A stretch of 64,000 nt of DNA from Paracidovorax wautersii (GTDB lineage Bacteria; Pseudomonadota; Gammaproteobacteria; Burkholderiales; Burkholderiaceae_C). The translations under genes and the position numbers were made by a program. The stretch is taken from contig WNDQ01000004.1 in the NCBI GenBank assembly GCA_009912175.1, forward strand, positions 55,659 to 119,658, written 5' to 3'. Positions 23,387 through 31,153 of the stretch are shown piece after piece (position 1 is the first letter of the stretch; each line of letters starts with the position of its first letter). The notes under the pieces were generated by a model. That model saw only the letters and a program-made list of their open reading frames with translations, was not told where the DNA came from and searched no databases.

Positions 23387-24170
23387 TCAGCCGTTCCATC
23401 CGAGGTGGCCCAGAAAGTCGCGCGTGCGCGCCTTGAGCGGGGCATCGAAGATCTGCGTGGGCGGGCCCTGCTCCAGGATGGCGCCTGACTCGAACACCAC
23501 GACCCAGTCGGCCACGCGGCGCGCAAAACTCATCTCGTGCGTGACCACGATCATGGTCATGCCTTCCTGCGCGAGCTTTTGCATCACGCTGAGCACTTCG
23601 CCCACGGTCTCGGGGTCGAGCGCGGAGGTGGGCTCGTCGAACAGCATCACCTCGGGCTCCATGGCCAGCGCGCGGGCAATGGCCACACGCTGCTGCTGGC
23701 CGCCCGAGAGGTTGGCGGGGAAGTTGCCGGCCTTCTCGCCCAGCCCCACTTTTTCGAGCAGCGCCTGGGCCCGCGCCCGCGCATCGGCCTGGTTCATGCC
23801 CAGCACGGTGACCGGGCCCATGGCCACGTTGTCCAGCGCCGACTTGTGCGGGAACAACTCGAAGCTCTGGAACACCATGCCCATGCGCTGGCGTATCTTG
23901 CGGACTTCGGATTCCTTGGCCGGCAGCGGCACGCCGTCGAGCAGCACACGGCCGCCGTCGAGCGACTCCAGCGCGTTGGTACAGCGCAGCAGCGTGGACT
24001 TGCCCGAGCCCGAAGGGCCGATCAGGCACATGACTTCGCCCTTGTTGACGTGCAGCGACACGCCCTGCAGCGCCACGAAGCTGCCATAGGTCTTGCGCAC
24101 GCCCTCGTAGACCAGTACGGGGGGCAGGTCGGCGTTCTTGCGCGCGGGCGGCGACGATGGTTTCGTTCAT
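23387..24170 (-). CDS. Amino-acid-type ABC transporter ATP-binding protein, frameshifted near its start
   Basis: An ATPase of the GlnQ/HisP family: Walker [25 protein letters not shown], signature LSGGQQQR, Walker [15 protein letters not shown], switch VTHEM. The gene begins at the ATG at 24170, which overlaps the permease stop (ATGA). After about nine codons (MNETIVAAR) the frame must shift by one base in the GCGCGCG run near 24140-24147 to reach [19 protein letters not shown] and the rest. In the conserved frame a stop lies upstream and only a GTG at 24100 is left as a start. The coupling makes the frameshift, rather than a late start, the better reading. It serves the permeases just upstream. 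Confidence 0.8.
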
Positions 24171-24826
24171 TCCTTGACTCCATATCGACGGTGGATCCAG
24201 TCCACCAGCTTGGCCTGCGGGTAGCTCATGAGCCAGTACAAAGCGGCCATGGCCGTGAGCATTTCCAGCACGCGGAAGGTGGTCGCGCGGATCTGCATGG
24301 CGTTGTAGGCGAGCTCGCCCACGGCGATCACGGACACCAGCGAGGTGTCCTTGAACAACGAAACCCAGGTGCTGGCGACGACCGGCAGGATGCGGCGCGC
24401 GGCCTGGGGGATGACGACCTTGAACATGGCCTGGCGGCGCGACATGCCCATGGCCAGCGCTGCTTCCATCTGGCCCCGGCGGATCGAGTTGATGCCGGCG
24501 CGGAAGGTCTCCGAGTTGTAGGCCGAGATGTTGCAGACCAGCGCGACCAGGGCCGTGGCCAGCGGCGAGAACTGCACGCTGGTGGCCATGGGCAGCACGT
24601 AGAACACCCAGTAGATCACCAGGATCAGCGGCAGGTTGCGAAAGAGTTCGACGAAGGCCAGCGCCGCATGGCTCACCAGCCGGTTGGGCGACAGCCGCAT
24701 GAGTGCCAGCACGATGCCGCCGGGCACGGCCAGCAGCATGGTCGCCACGGTCAGGCCGATGGTCAGCAGCGCGCCGTCGATCAGCATCTGCCGGTATGTC
24801 CAGATGACGGACCAGTCCAGATTCAT
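24167..24826 (-). CDS. Amino-acid-type ABC transporter permease (second subunit)
   Basis: A 219-residue permease of the polar amino acid (HisMQ/GltJK) family with about five membrane spans. The N-terminal hydrophobic LLTIGLTVATMLLAV and the LFRNLPLILVIYWVFYVLP segment are typical, as is the EAA loop MEAALAMGMSRRQAMFKVVIPQA. It starts ten bases after the other permease and overlaps the ATPase start. In this operon it probably moves a sugar acid rather than an amino acid. Confidence 0.88.
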   Translation of the reverse strand: MNLDWSVIWTYRQMLIDGALLTIGLTVATMLLAVPGGIVLALMRLSPNRLVSHAALAFVELFRNLPLILVIYWVFYVLPMATSVQFSPLATALVALVCNISAYNSETFRAGINSIRRGQMEAALAMGMSRRQAMFKVVIPQAARRILPVVASTWVSLFKDTSLVSVIAVGELAYNAMQIRATTFRVLEMLTAMAALYWLMSYPQAKLVDWIHRRYGVKE

Positions 24827-24835
24827 GGCGCTCTC

Positions 24836-25501
24836 CTAAGAACGGCCCAGATGGGCGTAGCGCTGGTAGACACGGTCGACCAGCCGAGTGACGGGAAAGA
24901 GCACGAGGAAGAACGCCACCATCACCACGGTGTAGACCTCGACCGGGCGGTAGCTCTGGCCGGCAATGGTCTCGGCCTTGTGCATCAGCTCGGGCACGGC
25001 GATCACGGTGGCGATGGCGGTGTCCTTGATGGCCACCGTCAGGATGGAGCCGAAGGCCGGCAGCATGCGGATCGTGGCCTGCGGCAGCAGCACCTTGCGC
25101 AGCAGCTGCGCGCGCGACATGCCCAGCGCCAGCGCGGCGCGCGTCTGGCCGGGCCGCACCGACTCCAGCCCGGCGCGGATCACCTCGGCGGCATAGGCGG
25201 CGATGTGCAGCGTGAGCGCCGTCAGCGCCGCCCAGAAGGGCGAGAGCGTGACGCCGGCCAGGATGGGCAGGGCGAAGTAGATCCACACCAGCACCACCAG
25301 CACCGGAATGGCGCGCATGCTGTCGATGTAGAACACCAGCACGGGCCGCAGCCAGGCCGGCCCGTACAGGCGCAGCAGTGCGATGGCCAGGCCGGCGGCG
25401 ATGCTGGCCACGGCGCTGGCCGCGCTCAGCAGCACCGTGATGCCCAGGCCCGAGGCCAGGAAGCGCCAGTTCTCGAAGATGGGGGAGAAGTCGAAGTCCA
25501 T
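24836..25501 (-). CDS. Amino-acid-type ABC transporter permease (first subunit)
   Basis: A 221-residue HisMQ-family permease. It shows ITVLLSAASAVASIAAGLAIALL, then YIDSMRAIPVLVVLVWIYFALP, and the EAA loop RAALALGMSRAQLLRKVLLPQA. Paired with the next gene it forms the heterodimeric membrane channel. It lies ten bases downstream of the dehydrogenase gene, so transport and catabolism genes are interleaved in one operon. Confidence 0.88.
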   Translation of the reverse strand: MDFDFSPIFENWRFLASGLGITVLLSAASAVASIAAGLAIALLRLYGPAWLRPVLVFYIDSMRAIPVLVVLVWIYFALPILAGVTLSPFWAALTALTLHIAAYAAEVIRAGLESVRPGQTRAALALGMSRAQLLRKVLLPQATIRMLPAFGSILTVAIKDTAIATVIAVPELMHKAETIAGQSYRPVEVYTVVMVAFFLVLFPVTRLVDRVYQRYAHLGRS

Positions 25502-25511
25502 GGGCTTGTCC

Positions 25512-26549
25512 TCAGAACGTCACCACGACCTTCATCGCCCGGCTGCGGTCGCCGGCCAGCGCGAAGGCTTCGTGTGCCTGCTGCGCGGGGATGGCGGCCG
25601 TCAGCAACGGGGCGATGTCGACGACGCCGCGTGCCAGGTAGTCGACCGCCCAGGCGTATTCATCGACAAAGCGGAAGCTGCCCTGATAGGCCAGGCTCTT
25701 GACCATGACCTGGTTGAAGGGGCAGCCCTCGCTGCTGCCGCCCAGCGTGCCGATCTGCACCACCGTGCCGCGCGGGCGCGTGGCCTGAATGCAGGTGGCC
25801 AGTGCCGCGTAGCTGCCCGCGGCCTCGAAGCTGGCGTCGACCTGGCCCCGGCCCTGCGTCCAGGCCTGCAGCGCATCGGGATCGCGCCGCGAGTTGATCG
25901 TGTGGGTGGCGCCCAGTTGCCGGCAGACTTGCAGTGTGTGGTCTTCGATGTCGACCGCGATGAGGCGGCTGGCATCGGCCAGCCGCGCGGCCAGCAGCGT
26001 GAGCGCGCCGATGGGGCCGGCGCCCGTGACCATCACCGTCTGGCCCAGCAGCGAGCCGGCCTCGCGCACGGCGTGCAGGGCCACGGCCAGCGGCTCGCCG
26101 AAGGCCGCCGTCTCGTAGGGCAGCGACGCCGGCACGGGCAGGCACTGAAAGCCCTCGACGACGAGCTGCTCGCGCATGGCGCCCTGCATGTGCGGCCAGC
26201 GGCTGGCGCTGCCAAAGAAGTGCACGTTCTCGCAGTGGTTGCGTGCGCCCAGCCGGCAGAAGCGGCAAGCCCCGCAGGTGCGCGCCGGGTCCAGCGCGAC
26301 ACGGTCGCCGGGGCGCACGTGGCTGACCTCGGTGCCCACTTCAAGCACCTGGCCCGCCGCTTCGTGGCCGGGTGTCAGGGGCGCACGGATGACGAAGTCG
26401 CCGACGCGGCCGTGGCGAAAGTAATGCAGGTCGGAGCCGCAGATACCGACCGCCTTGATGGCCACGCGCACTTGCGTGGCCCCGAGCGGCTCGGGTGCGG
26501 CATCGACCAGGCGCAGGTCTCCCGCACCGTGGATTTCACAGTTGAGCAT
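25512..26549 (-). CDS. Zinc-dependent dehydrogenase, L-idonate/L-gulonate 5-dehydrogenase-like (IdnD/RspB)
   Basis: A 345-residue medium-chain alcohol dehydrogenase. Catalytic zinc ligands: Cys in GICGSDLHY (about residue 37) and the GHEAAG histidine/glutamate. The structural zinc cysteines are in RTCGACRFCRLGARNHC, and the NAD-binding VTGAGPIGALT is near residue 165. IdnD and RspB oxidise L-idonate or L-gulonate at C5. With RspA-like ManD and a UxuB-like reductase, the set matches the described L-gulonate route via D-fructuronate and D-mannonate to KDG. Substrate assignment is inferred from context. Confidence 0.85.
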   Translation of the reverse strand: MLNCEIHGAGDLRLVDAAPEPLGATQVRVAIKAVGICGSDLHYFRHGRVGDFVIRAPLTPGHEAAGQVLEVGTEVSHVRPGDRVALDPARTCGACRFCRLGARNHCENVHFFGSASRWPHMQGAMREQLVVEGFQCLPVPASLPYETAAFGEPLAVALHAVREAGSLLGQTVMVTGAGPIGALTLLAARLADASRLIAVDIEDHTLQVCRQLGATHTINSRRDPDALQAWTQGRGQVDASFEAAGSYAALATCIQATRPRGTVVQIGTLGGSSEGCPFNQVMVKSLAYQGSFRFVDEYAWAVDYLARGVVDIAPLLTAAIPAQQAHEAFALAGDRSRAMKVVVTF

Positions 26550-26604
26550 GGCGATGAACCGGAAGGGCCGCCCGCTGAGCAGGGCCGGGCGGCGGGTTGA
26601 GGGC

Positions 26605-27453
26605 TTACTTGAGCTGCTGCGTCAGGCGGCGCTCTTCGTCGGTCAGCGTGGGCTGCATGCGCTGGGCGACCGCGCGCAGCCAGGTGAGGTAGGCGGCCTG
26701 GTCCTTGGCCACGCCCATGCCGGTGTCGATCTGGAAGATGCGGCTGTCCTGGCAGTCGTTGTCCTGCGGGAACACGGCCAGGCCCTTGACCTTGCGGCTG
26801 ATGCTGGGCCAGAGCATGCGGTTGATGGGCGCGGCGTCCGAGCGGCCGGCCATCACTTCTTCGATCGGTGCGACCGCGCCCGAGTTGGCCACGCCGCGCA
26901 GCTTGGCGTTGGCGAACTGCTGCTTCATCAGCGGCTCTTCACCCGCGCCCGAGAAATAGGCCAGCGTGAGGTCGGGCCGGTTGAAGTCCTCCAGCGTCCT
27001 GGCTTGCGTGAACTTGGGGTTGTCGGCGCGCCCGAACATGCACACGCCGGTGTTGGAGAAGGTCACGAAGTCGATGATCTTGGCGCGCTCGGCGGTCTCG
27101 TTGAGCGGCCCGATCATGATGTCCATCTGGTTGGCGACCAGCGCCGGCACCTTGGTTTCGTGGCTGACCTGCACGGGCTGGATGGTCACGCCCAGCACGC
27201 GGGCGAATTCCTTGCCCAGCGTCCACGACGGGCCCGACCAGGGCTCGCCGCTGCCGCTGGTGTTCTGGATCAGCCAGGGCGGGTTGTTGACCACGCCCAC
27301 GCGCAGCACGCCGGCCTTGCGGATGGCGTCGATGCGGGCGCTGGCGCCGGCTTCGGGCGGCGTCTGGGCCCAGGCGACCAGGCTGGCGGCCGCCAGGGCG
27401 CCGGTCATGGCCGTGGTGACGATCGCCTTGGCCAGGCGGGGAAAGAGGTTCAT
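26605..27453 (-). CDS. Periplasmic substrate-binding protein, family 3 (amino-acid type)
   Basis: A 282-residue extracellular solute-binding protein family 3 member. The signal peptide ends near VAWAQ (residue 30), and the mature protein begins with RIDAIRKAGVLRVGVVNNPPWLIQN, typical of this family. It lacks the usual arginine-rich amino-acid pocket signature I would expect for glutamate binders, and the operon is for sugar acids, so the ligand may be an aldonate. The ATG at 27453 begins the signal peptide. Confidence 0.85.
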   Translation of the reverse strand: MNLFPRLAKAIVTTAMTGALAAASLVAWAQTPPEAGASARIDAIRKAGVLRVGVVNNPPWLIQNTSGSGEPWSGPSWTLGKEFARVLGVTIQPVQVSHETKVPALVANQMDIMIGPLNETAERAKIIDFVTFSNTGVCMFGRADNPKFTQARTLEDFNRPDLTLAYFSGAGEEPLMKQQFANAKLRGVANSGAVAPIEEVMAGRSDAAPINRMLWPSISRKVKGLAVFPQDNDCQDSRIFQIDTGMGVAKDQAAYLTWLRAVAQRMQPTLTDEERRLTQQLK

Positions 27454-27577
27454 GGCGCTTGTCTCCGTTGGTGGATGTGGCCCGCTCGCCGGCGCCATGC
27501 CGGGGCGGATCTTTGCTCGTTCAGGGCGGCGTGCCCACGATCGGTGCTTCTTCGCGCGCCAGGCGCACGTCCGTGGC

Positions 27578-28318
27578 TCAGCGCCAGCTCTGTGCGAACT
27601 CGTTCATGACGCGTTCGAGGTGGCCGCGCATGGCCGCGCGCGCGTCCTCGGCGTTGCGGGCCATGATGGCGGCGAAGATGCGCTGGTGGTCGTCCTGTGA
27701 CTTCAGGCGCAGTTCGGTCAAGTGGAAGTGCTGCTCGATCTGCGTCCAGATCGGGCCGCGCGCCATGTCCCACAGGTTGGCCACGGACTGCACCAGCACG
27801 CTGTTGTCGGTGGCCGCGGCGATGTGCAGGTGGAACTGGCGGTCGGCGGCGGCGTTGGCGCCCTTGTCGTCCATCTTCTCGCGCATGGTCGCCAGCGCCG
27901 CGAACATGCGGTCGAGGTCGCCGTCGGTGCGCGAGGCGGCGGCCGCGGCGGCGATCTCGGACTCGATCAGGCCGCGCGCGCGCAGCAGCTCGAAGGGGCT
28001 GGGGCCGTTTTCGCGGGCCAGCGGCAACACGCCGCCCGCCGCGCCCGATGCCGCGCAGACGGAGATGCCCGAGCCGCCGCGCACCTCGACCACGCCCTGG
28101 ATTTCCAGCGCGATGATGGCCTCGCGCAGCGTGGTGCGGCTGACGTTGAACTGCTCGGCCAGCGCACGCTCGGCCGGCAGGCGCTGGCCCGCCGCGAATT
28201 CGCCCTTGCGGATCAGTTCGTGCAGGTGCGCGGCCAGACGCAGGTAAGTGCGCTCGGCCGGCAGGGACGCGCCGGTGCGGTCGGTTTCGGAATCGCTGGA
28301 GACGAGGCGCAGGGACAT
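27578..28318 (-). CDS. GntR family regulator, FadR/FCD subfamily (UxuR-like)
   Basis: A 246-residue regulator with an N-terminal winged helix (LPAERALAEQFNVSRTTLREAIIALEIQGVVEVRGGSG, about residues 45-85) and a C-terminal all-helical FCD ligand domain (Asp/His metal site in DRQFHLHIAAATDN and HQRIFAAI). Members such as UxuR and ExuR sense uronates. It heads the sugar-acid operon and a near-perfect palindrome lies 14 bases upstream of its ATG, so it very likely represses itself and the operon. The earlier in-frame ATG would place that operator inside the coding region and was rejected. Confidence 0.88.
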   Translation of the reverse strand: MSLRLVSSDSETDRTGASLPAERTYLRLAAHLHELIRKGEFAAGQRLPAERALAEQFNVSRTTLREAIIALEIQGVVEVRGGSGISVCAASGAAGGVLPLARENGPSPFELLRARGLIESEIAAAAAASRTDGDLDRMFAALATMREKMDDKGANAAADRQFHLHIAAATDNSVLVQSVANLWDMARGPIWTQIEQHFHLTELRLKSQDDHQRIFAAIMARNAEDARAAMRGHLERVMNEFAQSWR

Positions 28319-28331
28319 GGCGGATGAATCG

Positions 28332-28367
28332 AATTGGTTGGACCAATTTTGTCTGGTCCAACCAATT
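28332..28367. promoter_or_regulatory. GntR/FCD operator, 14-bp perfect palindrome
   Basis: Arms AATTGGTTGGACCA (28332-28345) and TGGTCCAACCAATT (28354-28367) are exact inverse complements around eight bases. Each arm also contains a TTGG...CCAA half-palindrome, so two overlapping dimers could bind. TTGGTnnnACCAA-type sites are typical for the UxuR/FadR group. It is placed to control the minus-strand regulator/sugar-acid operon, and lies over 60 bases upstream of the metX leader. Confidence 0.65.
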
Positions 28368-28434
28368 TTGGGATAGTGGTTTACCAGAAGTGACGGCACG
28401 GGTGCCAAAACGCCATGCGCTACACTCCCGCCCA

Positions 28435-28486
28435 TCGCGCCGATTTGTTGAAGCTTGCGGGCGCGTTAGAAATGCCGCTAAAAACG
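28435..28486 (+). promoter_or_regulatory. SAM-II (SAM-alpha) riboswitch upstream of metX
   Basis: The leader reads TCGCGC, then CGATTT, then TGCGG, GCGCG, AAATGCCGCTAAAAAC. This matches the SAM-II consensus in order and spacing. P1 pairs CGCGC (28436-28440) with GCGCG (28461-28465). P2 pairs GCGG (28457-28460) with CCGC (28475-28478), giving the H-type pseudoknot, and GCTAAAAA forms the SAM-contacting strand. A TACACT -10 at 28421-28426 would start transcription just before it. The downstream terminator and metX make S-adenosylmethionine control of methionine synthesis the expected function. Confidence 0.8.
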
Positions 28487-28507
28487 TTCGCAGGACCCTC
28501 ATCCCCC

Positions 28508-28544
28508 AGCCGGCACCGTTTTTAGCGCGCCGGCTTTGTTCTTT
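28508..28544 (+). terminator. Intrinsic terminator in the metX leader (likely riboswitch expression platform)
   Basis: Hairpin AGCCGGC (28508-28514)/GCCGGCT (28529-28535) followed by TTTGTTCTTT. Its loop holds CGTTTTTAGCG (28517-28527), which is exactly complementary to CGCTAAAAACG (28476-28486) in the SAM-contacting strand of the riboswitch. Pairing of these two would compete with the pseudoknot and with the hairpin, so they could be an antiterminator. This suggests transcriptional rather than translational control. Confidence 0.6.
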
Positions 28545-28606
28545 CTGGCCGGCCGGGCGCCGTGCGCGCCGCCGATAAAAGCCTGCCGGGGGATTGTTGG
28601 ATCGCC

Positions 28607-29767
28607 ATGTCGTTCATCGCCCATCCCCAGTCCATGACGTTCGAGCAGCCGCTGCCCCTGCGCAGCGGCGCGGTGCTCGCCGGTGGCTACCACCTGGCCT
28701 ACGAGACCTACGGCACGCTCAACGCCGACCGCTCCAATGCCGTGCTGGTGTGCCATGCGCTCAACGCCTCGCACCACGTGGCCGGTGTCTACGAAGGCCA
28801 GCCCAAGAGCGAAGGCTGGTGGGACAACATGATCGGCCCGGGCAAGCCGGTGGACACCAACCGCTTTTTCGTGATCGGCGTCAACAACCTGGGCTCGTGC
28901 TTTGGCTCGACCGGGCCGATGCACACCGACCCGGCCACGGGCCGTGTCTATGGCGCGGACTTTCCGGTGGTGACGGTGGAGGACTGGGTCGACGCGCAGG
29001 CCCGCCTGCTCGACCGCCTGGGCATCGGGCAACTGGCGGCGGTGCTGGGCGGCAGCCTGGGCGGCATGCAGGCGCTGTCGTGGACGCTGCAGTACCCGAC
29101 GCGCATGCGCCACTGCGTGGCGGTGGCGACCGCGCCCAACCTCAATGCCGAGAACATCGCCTTCAACGAGGTGGCGCGGCGCGCCATCGTGACCGACCCG
29201 GACTTCCACGGCGGCCATTTCTACGAACACGGCGTGGTGCCCAAGCGCGGCCTGCGCATCGCGCGCATGGTCGGGCACATCACCTACCTCAGCGACGACG
29301 TGATGAACACCAAGTTCGGCCGCCAGCTGCGCGAAGGGCTGGACTTGCGTTACTCCACGCAGGACGTCGAGTTCCAGATCGAAAGCTACCTGCGCCACCA
29401 GGGCGAGAAGTTCAGCAACTACTTCGACGCCAACACCTATCTGCTGATCACGCGTGCGCTCGATTACTTCGACCCGGCCGGCGCGTATGGCGGCGACCTG
29501 CGCGCGGCCATGGCGGGCGCGGTGGCCAAGTTTCTGGTCATCAGCTTCACGACCGACTGGCGTTTTTCGCCCGCGCGCAGCCGCGAGATCGTCAAGGCGC
29601 TGCTCGACAACGGGCACACCGTCAGCTACGCCGAGATCGACGCGCCGCACGGGCACGACGCCTTCCTGCTCGAGGACGCGCGCTACCTGAATGCCATGCG
29701 CGCCTATTTCGACGGCATCCACTATGAAACCACGGCCGCGCAGGTGGCCGGACCGGAGGTCCTATGA
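28607..29767 (+). CDS. metX: Homoserine O-acyltransferase MetX
   Basis: A 386-residue alpha/beta-hydrolase-fold acyltransferase that activates homoserine for methionine synthesis. The nucleophile elbow is GGSLGGMQA (around residue 146), followed by the [15 protein letters not shown] stretch and the late Asp/His (DAPHGHDAF). MetX proteins of many betaproteobacteria use succinyl-CoA, so either O-acetyl or O-succinyl activity is possible. The ATG at 28607 follows the SAM-II leader; an earlier in-frame codon was not used. It overlaps metW by four bases. Confidence 0.92.
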   Translation: MSFIAHPQSMTFEQPLPLRSGAVLAGGYHLAYETYGTLNADRSNAVLVCHALNASHHVAGVYEGQPKSEGWWDNMIGPGKPVDTNRFFVIGVNNLGSCFGSTGPMHTDPATGRVYGADFPVVTVEDWVDAQARLLDRLGIGQLAAVLGGSLGGMQALSWTLQYPTRMRHCVAVATAPNLNAENIAFNEVARRAIVTDPDFHGGHFYEHGVVPKRGLRIARMVGHITYLSDDVMNTKFGRQLREGLDLRYSTQDVEFQIESYLRHQGEKFSNYFDANTYLLITRALDYFDPAGAYGGDLRAAMAGAVAKFLVISFTTDWRFSPARSREIVKALLDNGHTVSYAEIDAPHGHDAFLLEDARYLNAMRAYFDGIHYETTAAQVAGPEVL

Positions 29768-30405
29768 CGGCGGCCCACCCCGCTTTCCCCTCGCAGACCC
29801 AGGCCGAGCGCAGCGCCGGCCCCGGGCTCGATGACGTGCACCGCCACATCCTGGCGCTGGTGCCGCGCGGCGCGCGCGTGCTCGACCTGGGCTGCGGCAA
29901 CGGCGCGCTCATGGCCGCGCTGCAGCGCCAGCTCGGCTGCACGGGCTACGGAGTCGAGATCGACGATGCCAACGTGCTCGAATGCATCAAGCGTGGCGTC
30001 AACGTCATCCAGCTCAACCTCGACGAAGGGTTGTCGATGTTCGAGGACGCGAGCTTCGACGTGGTGCTGCAGGTCGGCACGCTGCAGCACCTGCGCAATG
30101 CCGAGGTCATGCTGCGCGAGACCGCGCGTGTGGGGCGCATCGGCATCGTCTCGTTCCCCAACTTCGCGCACTGGCCCAACCGCATGGCCGTGCTGCGCGG
30201 GCGCATGCCGGTGACCCGGGCGTTGCCCTACGAGTGGTACAACACGCCCAACATTCGCGTGGGCACTTACGCCGACTTCGAGGTGCTGGCGCACAAGAAC
30301 GGCCTGCGCATCCTCGACGCCTTCGGCCTGCAAGACGGCCGGATCCGGCGCGTGTGGCCCAATGGCCTGGCCAACACGGCGGTGTTCAAGTTCGATCGGG
30401 GTTGA
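29764..30405 (+). CDS. metW: Methionine biosynthesis protein MetW
   Basis: A 213-residue class I SAM-dependent methyltransferase-like protein. The SAM-binding motif [15 protein letters not shown] is near residue 40, and [16 protein letters not shown] and [12 protein letters not shown] segments are diagnostic of MetW. MetW is always found next to MetX and is needed for its acyltransferase activity in several species, probably as a complex partner. ATGA overlap with metX supports equal expression. Confidence 0.92.
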   Translation: MTAAHPAFPSQTQAERSAGPGLDDVHRHILALVPRGARVLDLGCGNGALMAALQRQLGCTGYGVEIDDANVLECIKRGVNVIQLNLDEGLSMFEDASFDVVLQVGTLQHLRNAEVMLRETARVGRIGIVSFPNFAHWPNRMAVLRGRMPVTRALPYEWYNTPNIRVGTYADFEVLAHKNGLRILDAFGLQDGRIRRVWPNGLANTAVFKFDRG

Positions 30406-30435
30406 GCTCGGAACGTCAACACGAGGAGGCGGGTG

Positions 30436-30933
30436 ATGCGCAGGCAGAACTGGAAGGCGGGGCTGGCATTGATGGCGGCGGTGCTGGCCTTCTGGGCTGG
30501 CATGCAGTTCCAGAAGGCCCACGACTACGATCGCTGCCTGGACCTGGGCGGCGGGCCGCAGCCGGGCCAGCATCCGCTGTGTGTCATCCCGCCTTCGATC
30601 GAAACCGGCTTGTGGATCGGCCCCCTGCAGATCCGGGCCGACGACGTGGTGGCGGTCGAGCGCAGCGACGCCACGCCCGCCGCGCCCCAACTGTCCATCA
30701 CGCTGGACGAGACCGCCGCGTTCCTGCTGGAGGAATACACCCGGCGGCACCTTGGACATGACCTGGCGGTCCGCGTGAACGGCCGCGTCATCCGGCAGGT
30801 GCGCATCGCGCAGGCCCTGGGCGGCTCTTTTGTGCTGCCCGACCTGGCCGTGCAGGACGCCGACGTGCTGCAGCAGATGCTGGCTTCCGGCCCGGAGGAA
30901 CAGGCCGTCCAGGCGCGCGGGCACGGCCGTTGA
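30436..30933 (+). CDS. Secreted/anchored protein with SecD P1-head-like domain
   Basis: A 165-residue protein with one N-terminal hydrophobic helix (LALMAAVLAFWAGM) and a GAGGAGG-type ribosome-binding site just before the ATG. The C-terminal part (about residues 80-155) reads LSITLDETAAFLLEEYTRRH, then DLAVRVNGRVI and GGSFVLPDL. This strongly recalls the SecDF P1 head subdomain, which normally forms part of the periplasmic cap of SecD. Here it is detached from any SecD transmembrane block. It follows metW by 30 bases and may share its transcript. The role is unknown; recognition of the domain is by pattern only. Confidence 0.6.
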   Translation: MRRQNWKAGLALMAAVLAFWAGMQFQKAHDYDRCLDLGGGPQPGQHPLCVIPPSIETGLWIGPLQIRADDVVAVERSDATPAAPQLSITLDETAAFLLEEYTRRHLGHDLAVRVNGRVIRQVRIAQALGGSFVLPDLAVQDADVLQQMLASGPEEQAVQARGHGR

Positions 30934-30984
30934 CCGCGCCCGCCGCGCGCTGAATACTTGGACAAAGCGGATGCCCGGTGTTAC

Positions 30985-31035
30985 CATCCGTTCAGTTATT
31001 TCAAGAATTACTGAAATTTAAGGAATGAACGGATG
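30985..31035. promoter_or_regulatory. Two nested dyads upstream of the cyd operon
   Basis: Outer arms CATCCGTTCA (30985-30994) and TGAACGGATG (31026-31035) are exact inverse complements. Inside, TTCAGTTATT (30991-31000) and AATTACTGAA (31006-31015) form a second dyad with one mismatch around TCAAG. The island is AT-rich in a GC-rich context, as expected for an operator/promoter of cydDCABX. It is not a match to the FNR (TTGAT-N4-ATCAA) consensus, so the regulator is unidentified. Confidence 0.45.
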
Positions 31036-31153
31036 CCAGTGTTTTCGCCGGGCCGTTCAGAGGGTCTTTGACCCGCCCCGTGCCAGGCGCCCGTCGTGCC
31101 TGGCGCGGCGCGTCGGCCAGGGCCCCACCTGGTACCGAGGCCCACCACCGTGA
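31025..31153 (+). CDS. Small leader-like reading frame (42 aa) overlapping cydD
   Basis: An ATG at 31025, with TTAAGGA just upstream, opens a frame of 42 codons (MNGCQCFRRAVQ...) whose TGA at 31151-31153 overlaps the GTG start of cydD in a GTGA arrangement. Two cysteines lie within the first six residues, and the peptide is rich in Arg and Pro. The position suggests a translationally coupled leader peptide. The sequence has no family I recognise, so it could also be chance. Confidence 0.35.
   Translation: MNGCQCFRRAVQRVFDPPRARRPSCLARRVGQGPTWYRGPPP

Noticed and set aside
23387..24100. GTG at 24100 as the true start of the GlnQ-type ATPase
   Set aside because: It would remove the conserved first strand; the ATGA overlap with the permease at 24167-24170 points to an upstream start with a frameshift.
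30985..31035. FNR/ANR box for the cyd operon
   Set aside because: TTGAT-N4-ATCAA is not present; the dyads are different sequences.
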